A stretch of DNA of 64,000 bases from UBA2970 sp965221075. Its GTDB lineage: Bacteria > Verrucomicrobiota > Verrucomicrobiia > Limisphaerales > AAA164-E04. The stretch covers positions 2,356,001-2,420,000 of the forward strand of contig OZ244865.1 of the NCBI GenBank assembly GCA_965221075.1, written 5' to 3'. Both the position numbers and the translations under genes were made by a program. Every line of letters begins with the position of its first letter. The stretch's first letter is position 1. Shown in pieces: positions 1 to 8,953 of this stretch. The notes below the pieces were generated by a model. The model saw only the letters and a program-made list of their open reading frames with translations, had not been told where the DNA came from and searched no databases.

Positions 1-1728
1 CGGGAAGTCGGGCGAGGCCAGGCGGGCGGCGTGCTTGGTGGAGACCAGGTGGGAATGGACTCCTCCGCAATGGATGCCCGAGAGCGCCAGATCCCCTTCG
101 GGAGCCACGCTGAAGTCTCCCGGCGAGGTGGGATCGGGGCCCAGCCCCGCGCCCTCGCCGAACCAGCTTCCCCTCCCCTCGCTCCGGTCCATCCGCCACC
201 GGTGCAGGAACCGGCGCTGCCGGTGCGCCTCCCAGGCCTCGAGATGGCGCCGCTGCTCCCTCTCTTCCCCGGCCCAGGCCTCCTCCAGGGAGAGGCCCCC
301 GTCCAGGGCCGCGTCGATCCGCTTGAGCGGCAGGAGCAGCGGATCCTCCTCCGAGGCGGCCGCTATCCCCCCGGCGCCCGGAGCGAGCGCCTCGGTCAGC
401 GAGTCCAGGGACCCGAGCCAGTCGGCGGCGATCGCCTCCCTGAGCGCGGGCTTCATCGCGAGCAGCTCCTGGCGGTGGAGGTTCTGGCGCTCCCCGGTCT
501 CGATCGCCCTGCGCCCGGGCCGGGTCGAGCCCAGGATCGAGAACAGGGCGTGGTAGTCCCTCTGGCTGAGGGGATCGAACTTGTGGTCGTGGCAGCGGGC
601 GCAGGAGACGGTCAGCCCCAGGAAGGCCTTGGAGAACACGTTGATCTGGTCGTCGGTGAAGCGGACCCTCTCGTCCAGGGCGTCGGTGGGCGCGAAGCCG
701 TGGAAGACCATGCGCCAGTGGGCGGTCCCGATCAGCGACTCGTTGACGCCCGTCCCGGAATCGATCCGGGGCTCCTCCAGCAGGTCCCCGGCCACGTGCT
801 CGCGCACCAGCTGGTCGTAGGGCACGTCGGCGTTGAGCGCCCGGATCAGGTAGTCCCGGTAGAGATGGGCGTTGCCGATCGGGGGATCCCCCTCCGATCC
901 GTGGGACTCGGCGTAGCGGATCCAGTCCATCCAGTGCCGGGCCCACCGCTCCCCGAAGCGGGGACTGGCCAGCAGCCGGTCGACCAGATCGGAGACCGCC
1001 CGCCCGGGATCCTCCCGGTGGTCCCGGACGAACTCCAGGGTCTCCCCGGGGTCCGGGGGCAGCCCGATCAGGATCAGGTGGAAGCGGCGCGCCAGGACCT
1101 CGGCGGGAGCCGGTCCGGCCGCCTGCAGTCCCTGCTCCCTGCGCCGCGCCTCCAGGAAGGCGTCCACCGGGTGCCCCGGCTCCCCGGCGGCGGGAGGCAG
1201 GGGATCCCCGATGGGCTGGAAGCTCCACCAGCTCCTGCGCCGCTCCCGGACCGCCTCCCAGTTCCGGTCCTCCTCCACCTGCTCCGCCGAAGGGGGATGG
1301 TCGCGGGGATCGGGAGCCCCCATCTCGATCCAGCGGACGAAGTCCCGGACCACCGCGGGATCCAGCGGGGCCCCCTCCCGGGGCATCCGGGGCGCGCCCT
1401 CCTCGTGGCGGATGGCCCGCACCAGGAGGCTCCCGTCGGGCCGGCCCGGCAGGATCGCCGGCCCGCTCCTGCCTCCCGCCTCCCAGCCGGGCCGGGAATC
1501 GAGCAGCAGGCCGCCCTTGCGGCCTTCGGCCTGGCTGTGGCACGAGTAGCAGTCCTGGGCCAGCACCGGCCGGATCCGGGACTCGAAGAACTCCACCGCC
1601 TCGGGGGAGAGCGGAGCCGGATCCTCCGCCGCGGCCGAGGCGGCCAGGCAGACGGAGGCGAGGGACAGGGCCGTGCGTGCGCAGCGGCGCGGGAGGCTTC
1701 CCGCAGGACTCCATCCGGGGAACGTCAC
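1..1728 (-). CDS. PSD1/DUF1549/DUF1553 family protein with cytochrome-c-like motif (C-terminus off the window)
   Basis: The frame is open from a GTG start at 1728 to the left window edge, so only the first 576 or so residues are seen. A signal-peptide-like hydrophobic stretch (about residues 15-32) is followed by a haem-binding CYSCH motif, the PSCyt1 domain, and then a DUF1549 (PSCyt2) domain with RFGERWARHWMD and a second CARCH-type motif followed by DHKFDPLSQRDY, which is diagnostic of the family. These proteins are abundant in Planctomycetes and Verrucomicrobia; they are exported, probably bind haem c, and usually pair with a DUF1501 protein, which would lie off the window. Exact function is unproven; sulfatase-rich polysaccharide-use loci often carry them. 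No ATG is in frame near the N-terminus and a TAG lies 21 bases upstream of the GTG, so a GTG or TTG start is forced. Confidence 0.88.
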   Translation of the reverse strand, partial: MTFPGWSPAGSLPRRCARTALSLASVCLAASAAAEDPAPLSPEAVEFFESRIRPVLAQDCYSCHSQAEGRKGGLLLDSRPGWEAGGRSGPAILPGRPDGSLLVRAIRHEEGAPRMPREGAPLDPAVVRDFVRWIEMGAPDPRDHPPSAEQVEEDRNWEAVRERRRSWWSFQPIGDPLPPAAGEPGHPVDAFLEARRREQGLQAAGPAPAEVLARRFHLILIGLPPDPGETLEFVRDHREDPGRAVSDLVDRLLASPRFGERWARHWMDWIRYAESHGSEGDPPIGNAHLYRDYLIRALNADVPYDQLVREHVAGDLLEEPRIDSGTGVNESLIGTAHWRMVFHGFAPTDALDERVRFTDDQINVFSKAFLGLTVSCARCHDHKFDPLSQRDYHALFSILGSTRPGRRAIETGERQNLHRQELLAMKPALREAIAADWLGSLDSLTEALAPGAGGIAAASEEDPLLLPLKRIDAALDGGLSLEEAWAGEEREQRRHLEAWEAHRQRRFLHRWRMDRSEGRGSWFGEGAGLGPDPTSPGDFSVAPEGDLALSGIHCGGVHSHLVSTKHAARLASPDFP

Positions 1729-1804
1729 GGGGTTCGGCAAGGCACGCTACAGGAGCGCAGCGGATCTGGCAACCTCCGGCGGCGGGCCGGCCGCCGCCCG
1801 GGGA

Positions 1805-3877
1805 TCACCAGATGCGGATCCGCTCCCCGGGGGGACGCCACATGCGGTCGCCCTCCTCGACCCCGTACAAGTCGTAGAAGGGCTGGAAGTTGCTCAGGGG
1901 GCCGATCACCCGGAAGCGGGGCGGCGAGTGGGGATCGGTCCTGAGCCGGCGCATGGCCGTCTCGGGACGGGTCGCGACGCGCCAGATCTGGGCGTAGGCG
2001 GCGAAGAAGCGCTCGGCGCCGCTCATTCCGTCGATCTCGGGAGGCTCCACGCCCCCCAGGGACCGCTTCCAGGCCCTCCAGGCGAGGGCCAGACCTCCCA
2101 GGTCCCCGATGTTCTCCCCCAGGGTGAGCTCGCCGTTGATCCCGTGCCCCTCGACGGGCTCGTAGCGGGAGTACTGGTCCACCAGCGCCCGGGTGCGCTC
2201 CTCGTAGGCCCTGGCGGAGCTCTCCGACCACCAGTCCCGCAGGTTCCCCTCGCCGTCCGACCTGCGCCCCTGGTCGTCGAAGCCGTGCCCGATCTCGTGG
2301 CCGATGACCATCCCGATGGCCCCGTAGTTGACCGCGTCGTCGGCCCCGAGGTGGAAGAAGGGGGGCTGCAGGATGGCCGCGGGGAAGACGATCTCGTTCA
2401 TCCGGGCGTTGTAGTAGGCGTTGACCCTCTGGGGGTTCATGAACCACTCCTCGCGATCGACGGGCCCTCCCAGCTTCCCCGTCTGCCGCTCGTGGACGAA
2501 GAGGCTGGAGCGGCGGATGTTGCCCAGCAGATCCCCGGGAAGGATCTCCAGGCGGGAGTAGTCCCTCCACCTGGAGGGATGCCCGATCTTGGCGCTGAAG
2601 CGGGCCAGCTTGTCCCTGGCCTCGGCTCGGGTCCCGGGATCCATCCACTCCAGCTCCTCCAGGCTCTCGGCCATGGCTCCCTTGATGTTGTCCACCAGGG
2701 CGGTCATCCGCTCCCTGGCCTCGGGCGGGAAGTGGCGCCGCACGTACTCCCTGCCCACGATCTCCCCCAGGTGGCGGTTGACCAGGTGGACGGCCCGCTC
2801 GGCCCGCTCCTCGGGACGCTGCTGCCCGCCCAGGATCCGGGAGTGGAACTCGAAGTGGGCCTGGAAGAAGGCGTCGCCCAGGAAGGGGGCGGCCCAGGAG
2901 AGCAGCCGGGTTCGGAAGTAGTCCTTCCAGCTGTCCAGCGGGACGCTCTCCAGCGCCTGGCCCATGCCCTCCAGGAAGCTGGGCTGCCTCACGATCACGT
3001 GGGTCTCGCCGCCGATGCCGGCCTCCTCGAGGTACCGGTCCCAGCCGAAGGAGGGCAGCAGGGCCTTCAGCTCCCCGATCTCCATGCGGTTGTAGGTCCT
3101 GATCCGGTCCCGGTTCTCCACCCGGGTCCAGTGGAGCTCGGCGACGGCCCGCTCCGCCTGGTAGGCCCTCTTGGCCCGCCCGGCGCCCTCCTCCAGCCCG
3201 GCCAGGTCGAAGAGGCGGGAGAGCATCGCCAGGTAGGCCTCCCGGATCCGGTCGAAGCGCTCCCCTTCCAGGAAGTAGTAGTCCCGGTCGGGAAGCCCCA
3301 GGCCGCCCTGCGAGAGGTAGGCCGCGTAGCGGGTGGCGTCCCCGGAGTCCTGGGCGATGCCCAAGCCCAGGGGACGCCCGACGCCCAGCCGGCCGGCCCG
3401 GGCCCATTCCCGTCCGAACTCCTCCTTGGAGGCGATCCGCGAGATGGCCTCCAGATCGGCTTCGACGGGCCCGGAGCCCCGCCGCTCGATCCCCTCCTCG
3501 TCCATGTAGCTGAGGTAGAGATCCCGGATCCTCCGCATGCCGGGATCGGGATCCTCCATGGCCGCCGCCTCCCTGACGATGGCCAGCACCGCGTCCCGGC
3601 TCTCCTCGGCGAGGATCGCGAAGGATCCCCAGCGGGTCTGGTCCTCGGGGATCTCGGTCTCCTCGAGCCACCTGCCGTTGACGTGCCCGAAGAAGTCGTC
3701 CTGGGGGCGGATCTCCCGATCGAAGCCGGAGAAGTCGATCGGCGGCCCCTGGGCTGAGGGGGACGAGGGCGCCGACAGGGAGGCGGTGCCGAGGACCGCC
3801 AGGAATGCGGGAAGCCGGGAACGGCACATGGATCTTGCGGGCCGGGAGGATCGCCGGCGGTCAGTCATGGGGCGCAT
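1805..3877 (-). CDS. M13 (neprilysin/PepO-type) zinc metallopeptidase, exported
   Basis: This is a 690-residue endopeptidase of the M13 family, close to the usual 660-700 residues. The zinc site is HEIGH at about residues 527-531, and the third ligand lies in GENIGDLGG at about 587-595 (ExxxD signature). NAYYNARMNEIVFPAA and the C-terminal MWRPPGERIRIW block also match M13 proteins. The N-terminus is Arg-rich followed by a hydrophobic segment, giving a signal peptide or membrane anchor, so it should act on peptides in the periplasm. Starts at 3877 and 3868 are both ATG; either overlaps the stop of the upstream membrane-protein gene (3861), suggesting cotranscription. No Shine-Dalgarno separates the two starts. 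The family assignment is secure; the substrate is unknown. Confidence 0.95.
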   Translation of the reverse strand: MRPMTDRRRSSRPARSMCRSRLPAFLAVLGTASLSAPSSPSAQGPPIDFSGFDREIRPQDDFFGHVNGRWLEETEIPEDQTRWGSFAILAEESRDAVLAIVREAAAMEDPDPGMRRIRDLYLSYMDEEGIERRGSGPVEADLEAISRIASKEEFGREWARAGRLGVGRPLGLGIAQDSGDATRYAAYLSQGGLGLPDRDYYFLEGERFDRIREAYLAMLSRLFDLAGLEEGAGRAKRAYQAERAVAELHWTRVENRDRIRTYNRMEIGELKALLPSFGWDRYLEEAGIGGETHVIVRQPSFLEGMGQALESVPLDSWKDYFRTRLLSWAAPFLGDAFFQAHFEFHSRILGGQQRPEERAERAVHLVNRHLGEIVGREYVRRHFPPEARERMTALVDNIKGAMAESLEELEWMDPGTRAEARDKLARFSAKIGHPSRWRDYSRLEILPGDLLGNIRRSSLFVHERQTGKLGGPVDREEWFMNPQRVNAYYNARMNEIVFPAAILQPPFFHLGADDAVNYGAIGMVIGHEIGHGFDDQGRRSDGEGNLRDWWSESSARAYEERTRALVDQYSRYEPVEGHGINGELTLGENIGDLGGLALAWRAWKRSLGGVEPPEIDGMSGAERFFAAYAQIWRVATRPETAMRRLRTDPHSPPRFRVIGPLSNFQPFYDLYGVEEGDRMWRPPGERIRIW

Positions 3878-5258
3878 TGGGGCACAGGCACAGGGCCAGG
3901 ACTATTCCGGGGAAGGCGAGGCACTGGAAGAGGACCGTCCCCGGAACCTCCCCGCTCCAGGGGTGTCCGGCGAAGCAGGCCAGCGAAGCCGCCCACAGCA
4001 GCAGGGGCGCTCCCGCTCCTCCGGGGCTGCGGCGCAGGGAAAGGGCCAGGGCCGCCAGGGCCGCCAGGGCCAGCGGAACGCCGAGGGTCCAGAGCCCCGC
4101 CCGCAGGTCCTCTCCCCCGCCAAGGGGAAGCCTCGCCAGCCCCAGGTGCAGCAGCGCGACCGGCAGGATCCACCACAGCCCCCAGGTGCGTCCCAGAGCC
4201 AGCCCGGCCAAGGGCACGGCGGCCATCAGGAGGGGCTGTTCGAGCAGGTTCTCCAGCCAGGGGGGCGCATCCTGCACCAGGGGCAGGGCCATCCATGCCG
4301 CCAGGGGGATCCACAGCAGGAGCTCCCACCGGGCCGGGAGCTCCCTGGGCTCCCGGCCCTGCTTGCGGAAGAGCCTGCCCTGGTTGCACCAGATCCCGGC
4401 CCCCAGGATCAGGACGATCGCCGCCCCGGTGGCCAGGCTTCCCCACTGGGCCCAGTCCTGGGAGTCGAGCAGGACCCCCAGCGGCTGCCCCTCCATGGGT
4501 CCGGTGCGGAACAGGCCGGGGTTGCGGGCGAGGAGGGCCGGCACGGCCTGCCCCAGGACCGCGCCGAAGCCTCCCGCCAGGAATCCGTAGAGGGCCAGGA
4601 TGGCGGGCAGCGCGTTGCGGCGGAAGGCGCAGCAGAGGATCGCCCCGGCCAGGGCCAGGAGCATGCCACCCCACGACTCGGGAAGGATCTCCCCCTCCGG
4701 GACGGTCCTCGCCGAGAAGTAGATCGCGGGAAACTCCCGGGCGGCGGGATCGAAGGGACGGTTGAGCCACGCGATCCCCAGATGCCAGAGGGGCAGGACC
4801 GCAAGGTAGGGCAGCAGCACGTCCCAGGGGCCGCACCGCCTGCGACCCAGGCCCGCTCCCAGGAAGGCCCCCGCCATGGCCATCCACAGCCCCGCCTTGA
4901 GGAACAGCCCGGCCATCCCCCATACCAGGGCGTCGCCGGATCCGCCGGCTCCGGACCCGTGTATCAGATCCAGGCTCCCCTTCATGGAGAGCCCGGCTCC
5001 GAAGGTCATGGACACCGCCATCAGGCCCGCCGCCCGGGCCACGGAGCGGATCGGATAGCGGCTCCCCACCAGGCACAGGACGGCCAGTCCCGCCACCGCC
5101 CCGAAGGCCATCGCCTCCGGCGCCCCCCGGCTCCATCCCGAGGTTCCCCAGGCCAGGGCCCCGGCCAGCAGGCAGACGATGGCGTGGCACCGGGGGATGG
5201 CCCTGCTCCGGGACGGACCGCCCCGTTCCCCTCCTCCGGCTTCGGCAGCTTCCGCCAT
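3861..5258 (-). CDS. Polytopic membrane protein of unknown function (465 aa)
   Basis: I do not recognise a family. The protein is strongly hydrophobic with about ten to twelve predicted membrane helices, short charged loops and a Glu/Gly-rich cytoplasmic N-terminus. The ATG at 5258 has an AAAGGA ribosome-binding site a few bases upstream, which supports this start. The 3' end overlaps the M13 peptidase gene, and the upstream metal-transporter-like gene ends 55 bases before, so all three may form one transcript. The sequence does not show transporter motifs that I can name. It could be an O-antigen-polymerase-like or polyketide-type integral membrane protein, but that is only a guess from size. 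Confidence 0.7.
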   Translation of the reverse strand: MAEAAEAGGGERGGPSRSRAIPRCHAIVCLLAGALAWGTSGWSRGAPEAMAFGAVAGLAVLCLVGSRYPIRSVARAAGLMAVSMTFGAGLSMKGSLDLIHGSGAGGSGDALVWGMAGLFLKAGLWMAMAGAFLGAGLGRRRCGPWDVLLPYLAVLPLWHLGIAWLNRPFDPAAREFPAIYFSARTVPEGEILPESWGGMLLALAGAILCCAFRRNALPAILALYGFLAGGFGAVLGQAVPALLARNPGLFRTGPMEGQPLGVLLDSQDWAQWGSLATGAAIVLILGAGIWCNQGRLFRKQGREPRELPARWELLLWIPLAAWMALPLVQDAPPWLENLLEQPLLMAAVPLAGLALGRTWGLWWILPVALLHLGLARLPLGGGEDLRAGLWTLGVPLALAALAALALSLRRSPGGAGAPLLLWAASLACFAGHPWSGEVPGTVLFQCLAFPGIVLALCLCPNAPHD

Positions 5259-5313
5259 GTCCTTTCAGGGCCGGGCCGTGGACCGGAGGGCGTCCCGGGA
5301 CCTCGTCTCCTCC

Positions 5314-6975
5314 CTATCCGGACCGTCCGGAACGGCCCCTGCGGGCGAAGTGGACCGCTAGCGCCAGCGCCAGAAGCAGGAAGACGCCGAGCCACCCCAT
5401 CCAGCCCGCCTTCTTGCCGATGACGTAGAGGCTGGCCAGGGTGGCGGAGAGCGCGGCCACGAAGAGGACCGCGTTCCACGCGTTGCGGGCCGCGCCCGCC
5501 GGCATGTGCTCCCTGAGCAGGGACCGCTTGTTGAACAGGAGGAAGAAGGAGATGTAGGCGATGGGAAGCAGGGTCAGCCCGAACACCGAGGTGGGGACCG
5601 CCAGCCAGGCCTTGGCCCCTCCCCAGAAGAACGGGCCCAGCACGCCGGTGGCCGCCGCCAGGCAACCCAGGCGGAAGGGCCAGCCGGTATGGGGCCGGCC
5701 GAGCATCTCGCACACCGCGAAGCCCGAGATGAGCATCAGGATGGAGATGGTGGAGAGGGCCATGCCCAGGACTCCCAGGCCGAAGATCCAGTGGGCCACC
5801 GTGGTCCCGGTCAGGGGCTCCAGGGAGAGGGCCAGATCCTGCACGTCCCGCGTGATCAGCAGGGCCGCCAGGGTCCTCTCGCCCTCGGGAAGGACCGCCT
5901 GGTCCCCGCCGGCCGCCTCCATCGGGACTGCCTCGAGCCGCTTGCCGACAAGACTGTCGTACTGTCCGCGGTGCTTCTCGATCACCGCCTCCGCCGGCCG
6001 CCCCGCTTCGTCGAACTGGAAGGTCGGCTGGAGATGGAACTGGCTGGCGGCGGCGATCACCACGCAGCTGGTGGCCAGCACGAAGGGGATCAGCATCCCG
6101 ATCGACAGGTCGTAGACCGCTAGCCCCCGGTGTTCGCGGCCCCATCCCCGTGCCAGGAGGGCGTATCCCATCAGGAAGGTCATGTTGATCCCCACCGCGG
6201 TGGCCGCCGCCGAGAGCATCACGCTCTGCTGCTCGCTCACTATGTGGCCGGTCCAGAACTTCCTGGCGTCCTCGTCCCCGATGCCTTCCAGGAAGGGCCC
6301 GAAGCCCTCGGCCGGGGAGACCAGCCGGGAGAGATCGGGAACGAAGCCCTTGAGGATCCCGCCCAGGGAGACGCCGCTGCCGGAGACGAACATCTGGATC
6401 ACCACCCCAACGAAGCTCAGGACGATCATCGCCACCATCAGCTTGAGGATCCACTCGTAGACGCGGATGCCGCGGCTGCCCGAGCCGTAGCTCCAGGTGA
6501 TTCCCACGGTCAGGACGAGTATCGCGATGGTGGCCGCCCACTTGCCGAAGTCCCCCGAGAAGAGGCCCAGGTTCTGCTCCAGCACCCCGGTCGCCAGCGA
6601 GAACTGGGGCAGGCTCCAGACCATGTTGGCGAGCAGGGAGGCCAGCAGCCAGGCCCAGGCCAGCACCGGATTGATGTGGTTCTTGATGGCCTGGAAGGGC
6701 CTCTCCCCGGTGGAGAGGGTGACGAAGGCGATGCAGGAGAGCATGGCCACGCCCAGCGCCATGGCGAAGGGCTGCAGCCACAGCATCCCGTATCCGGCCA
6801 GCACGCCCAGGTACAGGCTGCTGGCGAGCGAGCCGCCGCCCAGGGTGATCGCCGCCTGGAGCCATCCCGGTCCCGAGAGGCGGGTGTAGGCGGCGAGCTT
6901 GGCCAGGGATCCCCTTCCCCGCACCGAGCGGATCACATCGAGCTCCCGGCTCCCTCCCTCCTGCTGATCGCTCAT
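5314..6975 (-). CDS. NRAMP-superfamily-like divalent metal cation transporter
   Basis: The protein has about 553 residues with 11-12 hydrophobic segments. Residues near the N-terminus (GPGWLQAAITLGGGSLASS) sit where NRAMP proteins carry their conserved first helix, and the protein resembles planctomycete and verrucomicrobial sequences annotated as divalent metal cation transporters. It lacks the canonical DPGN motif of classic MntH, having LGGGS instead, so the transported ion is uncertain. A hydrophilic insertion of about 90 residues between later helices contains QFDEAGRPAEAV and is predicted to be extracytoplasmic. I chose the ATG at 6975 (MSDQQEGG) because upstream codons encode a Gly/Arg-rich stretch without homology-like character; an earlier start at 7152 is open. 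It lies upstream of the membrane protein and M13 peptidase genes. Confidence 0.65.
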   Translation of the reverse strand: MSDQQEGGSRELDVIRSVRGRGSLAKLAAYTRLSGPGWLQAAITLGGGSLASSLYLGVLAGYGMLWLQPFAMALGVAMLSCIAFVTLSTGERPFQAIKNHINPVLAWAWLLASLLANMVWSLPQFSLATGVLEQNLGLFSGDFGKWAATIAILVLTVGITWSYGSGSRGIRVYEWILKLMVAMIVLSFVGVVIQMFVSGSGVSLGGILKGFVPDLSRLVSPAEGFGPFLEGIGDEDARKFWTGHIVSEQQSVMLSAAATAVGINMTFLMGYALLARGWGREHRGLAVYDLSIGMLIPFVLATSCVVIAAASQFHLQPTFQFDEAGRPAEAVIEKHRGQYDSLVGKRLEAVPMEAAGGDQAVLPEGERTLAALLITRDVQDLALSLEPLTGTTVAHWIFGLGVLGMALSTISILMLISGFAVCEMLGRPHTGWPFRLGCLAAATGVLGPFFWGGAKAWLAVPTSVFGLTLLPIAYISFFLLFNKRSLLREHMPAGAARNAWNAVLFVAALSATLASLYVIGKKAGWMGWLGVFLLLALALAVHFARRGRSGRSG

Positions 6976-7260
6976 CCTGGTCGCTGAATCCTGGGCCTGG
7001 CCGAGGGTCCATGCTGCCCCATCGATCCCGAATGGAAAGCCAATTATCCCGCCCGCCGCCCCCCCTCGGGATCGGGGGACAGCAGGCTCCCCGGCTCCGC
7101 CGCGGACCTGTCCGGGAAGCCTGCCGGTCCAGGGGAGGATCCCGGCACGCACTGCCCGGAATCCTGCATGGAACGGCTGGCTGGGAGAGGCGACGGCAGG
7201 CGTCCCGCCGCGCCGGGGACGCCGGAAGCCGGCCAGGTCCGGAGCCGGCAGGGACCGCGG

Positions 7261-8604
7261 CTACTTTCCCAGGCAGAACTCGCCGAAGATCCGGTCGAGG
7301 AGATCCTCGGTGGCGGTCCTGCCGACGATCTCGCCAACCGCCTGCACGCCGATGCGCAGCTCCAGGGCGACCAGATCGAGGGGCCGGCTCTCCTGGAAGG
7401 CCTGCAGGGCGTTCCGGGCGGCGGCCAGGGAGCGCCTCAGGGCGTCCTGGTGGCGGGCGTTGATGGCCAGGTCGAAGCGCTCCTCCCTGATCCCGGTCCT
7501 TCCCACCGCCTCGGCGATGCCCTCCCTCAGGCGGGGCAGGCCCTCCCCGGTCAGGCAGCTGACCAGGAAGGGGGCTTCGGGGCGGGAGGCCCCGGGTGCG
7601 AGGAGATCCGCCTTGTTGAGCACCTCCAGCCAAGGAGCGCCGGAGGGCAGGTCCAGGGGCTCCGGGGTGCGGCCCGCTTCCCGGACATGGAGGACCAGGT
7701 CAGCGTCGCGGACGCTCTCCCGGCTGCGCCTCATGCCCTCCCGCTCGATCGCGTCCTCGCTGGGGCGCAGGCCCGCGGTATCGGTGAACACCACCGGCAG
7801 CCCCTTCAGGCTGGCCTGCTCCTCGATGGTGTCGCGGGTGGTTCCGGCCTGCTCCGAGACGATGGCGCGATCCCGCTCCAGCAGCGCGTTGAGCAGGGAG
7901 GACTTTCCCACGTTGGGGGCTCCGACGATGGCGACCCTGGCTCCGTGGCGCAGGATGCGCCCCTCGCGGGCCGATTCCAGCAGTTCCTCCATCGTCCCCA
8001 GGGCTCCCCGGAGGCGCTCCTGCATGGCCTCGCCGGTGTCGGGCTCGATGTCCTCCTCGGGAAAGTCCAGATGGGCCTCCAGATGGGCCAGCAGGCCCAG
8101 GAGATCGTCGCGCAGGGCGCCGATGCGGCGGGAGAGGTGCCCCTGGAGATGGAGGTGGGCGGTGCGGAGGGCGCGATCGCTTCGGGAACGGATGATGTCC
8201 GCCACCGCCTCGGCCTGGGTCAGGTCGAGGCGTCCGTTGAGGAAGGCCCGGCGGGTGAACTCCCCCGGCTCGGCATGACGGGCCCCGGCCTCCAGGACCG
8301 CCTCCAGCACCGCCCGGGCCGCCACCGCCCCCCCGTGGCAGCCGATCTCCACCACGTCCTCGCGAGTGAAGCTCCGGGGAGCCCGGAACACCGACAGCAG
8401 CGCTTCGTCGACGGGGTCGCCCCCCCGCCGGACGGTTCCGTGATGGACCGTGTGGGAGGAAGCCTGGCTGGGCCTCGGCCCCCTGCCCGCCGAGGGAAGG
8501 AAGCACCGGTCGGCCACCGCCAGGGCCTCCTGGCCGGAGATGCGGATCACCGCCAGGGCCGCCTCGCCCGCTCCGGTGGCGATGGCGGCGATGGTCTCCT
8601 CCAT
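7261..8604 (-). CDS. mnmE: tRNA uridine-5-carboxymethylaminomethyl modification GTPase MnmE
   Basis: MnmE, with MnmG, installs the cmnm5 group on the wobble uridine (U34) of certain tRNAs in the cytoplasm. The 447-residue length is normal. The N-terminal formyl-THF-binding domain begins TIAAIATGAGEAALAVIRISG. The inserted G domain shows GAPNVGKSSLLNALL (G1), AGTTRDT (G2), DTAGLR (G3) and a NKAD G4 motif. The C-terminus ends FCLGK, matching the FCIGK tail whose Cys is essential in E. coli. The ATG at 8604 is placed by the conserved MEETIAA start. The upstream 83-aa gene ends 2 bases before, so the two are cotranscribed. Confidence 0.97.
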   Translation of the reverse strand: MEETIAAIATGAGEAALAVIRISGQEALAVADRCFLPSAGRGPRPSQASSHTVHHGTVRRGGDPVDEALLSVFRAPRSFTREDVVEIGCHGGAVAARAVLEAVLEAGARHAEPGEFTRRAFLNGRLDLTQAEAVADIIRSRSDRALRTAHLHLQGHLSRRIGALRDDLLGLLAHLEAHLDFPEEDIEPDTGEAMQERLRGALGTMEELLESAREGRILRHGARVAIVGAPNVGKSSLLNALLERDRAIVSEQAGTTRDTIEEQASLKGLPVVFTDTAGLRPSEDAIEREGMRRSRESVRDADLVLHVREAGRTPEPLDLPSGAPWLEVLNKADLLAPGASRPEAPFLVSCLTGEGLPRLREGIAEAVGRTGIREERFDLAINARHQDALRRSLAAARNALQAFQESRPLDLVALELRIGVQAVGEIVGRTATEDLLDRIFGEFCLGK

Positions 8605-8606
8605 CG

Positions 8607-8858
8607 TCAGTCCCGATGGCGGATGCAGTGGCCCGACTGGTTCTCGCCGTCGCGCCCCTGGAGGAAGAGGCGGGCCTTCTGGTAGCTCTTGCGGTGCAGG
8701 TAGTGGACCAGCTGGGGATCGGCGCCGGAGGGCAGGCGTGCGGCCAGGGCGTCGATCTCGGAGAAGAGGGAGGCCAGGGCCGGGCCCGAGGGGCCGCTGG
8801 CTACGACGCGCTCCAGCTCCAGCAGCCTCTCCAGCAGCTCGCTCTCCAGGCTCTCCAT
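8607..8858 (-). CDS. Small conserved hypothetical protein upstream of mnmE (83 aa)
   Basis: This 83-residue protein begins with a Leu/Glu-rich helix (residues 1-20), has an alanine/leucine-rich middle, and ends in a basic HYLHRKSYQKARLFLQ region followed by a His/Arg tail. No catalytic motif is visible. It ends 2 bases before the mnmE start, so it is probably translated from the same message. A helical, basic small protein next to a tRNA-modification gene could bind RNA or a protein partner, but that is inference. The start at 8858 leaves a 95-base gap to the divergent kinase-MurQ gene. Confidence 0.75.
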   Translation of the reverse strand: MESLESELLERLLELERVVASGPSGPALASLFSEIDALAARLPSGADPQLVHYLHRKSYQKARLFLQGRDGENQSGHCIRHRD

Positions 8859-8953
8859 GCAGCCGCCATTCTCCCGGCGAGCGGCGCGAACTCAAGGCAG
8901 CAGCGGGGAGACCGATCCGTTTTTGGCTTCGATTCCCGGGCCGCCCGGGAACA

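Noticed and set aside
1673..3757. Long open frames on both strands across the M13 peptidase gene
   Set aside because: They have Gly/Pro/Arg-rich sequence without motifs; the M13 frame explains the region. High GC makes such antisense frames common throughout the window.
8860..8953. tRNA-like TTCGATTCCCG between the divergent genes
   Set aside because: The bases before it cannot form the T-stem, and no other arms are found.
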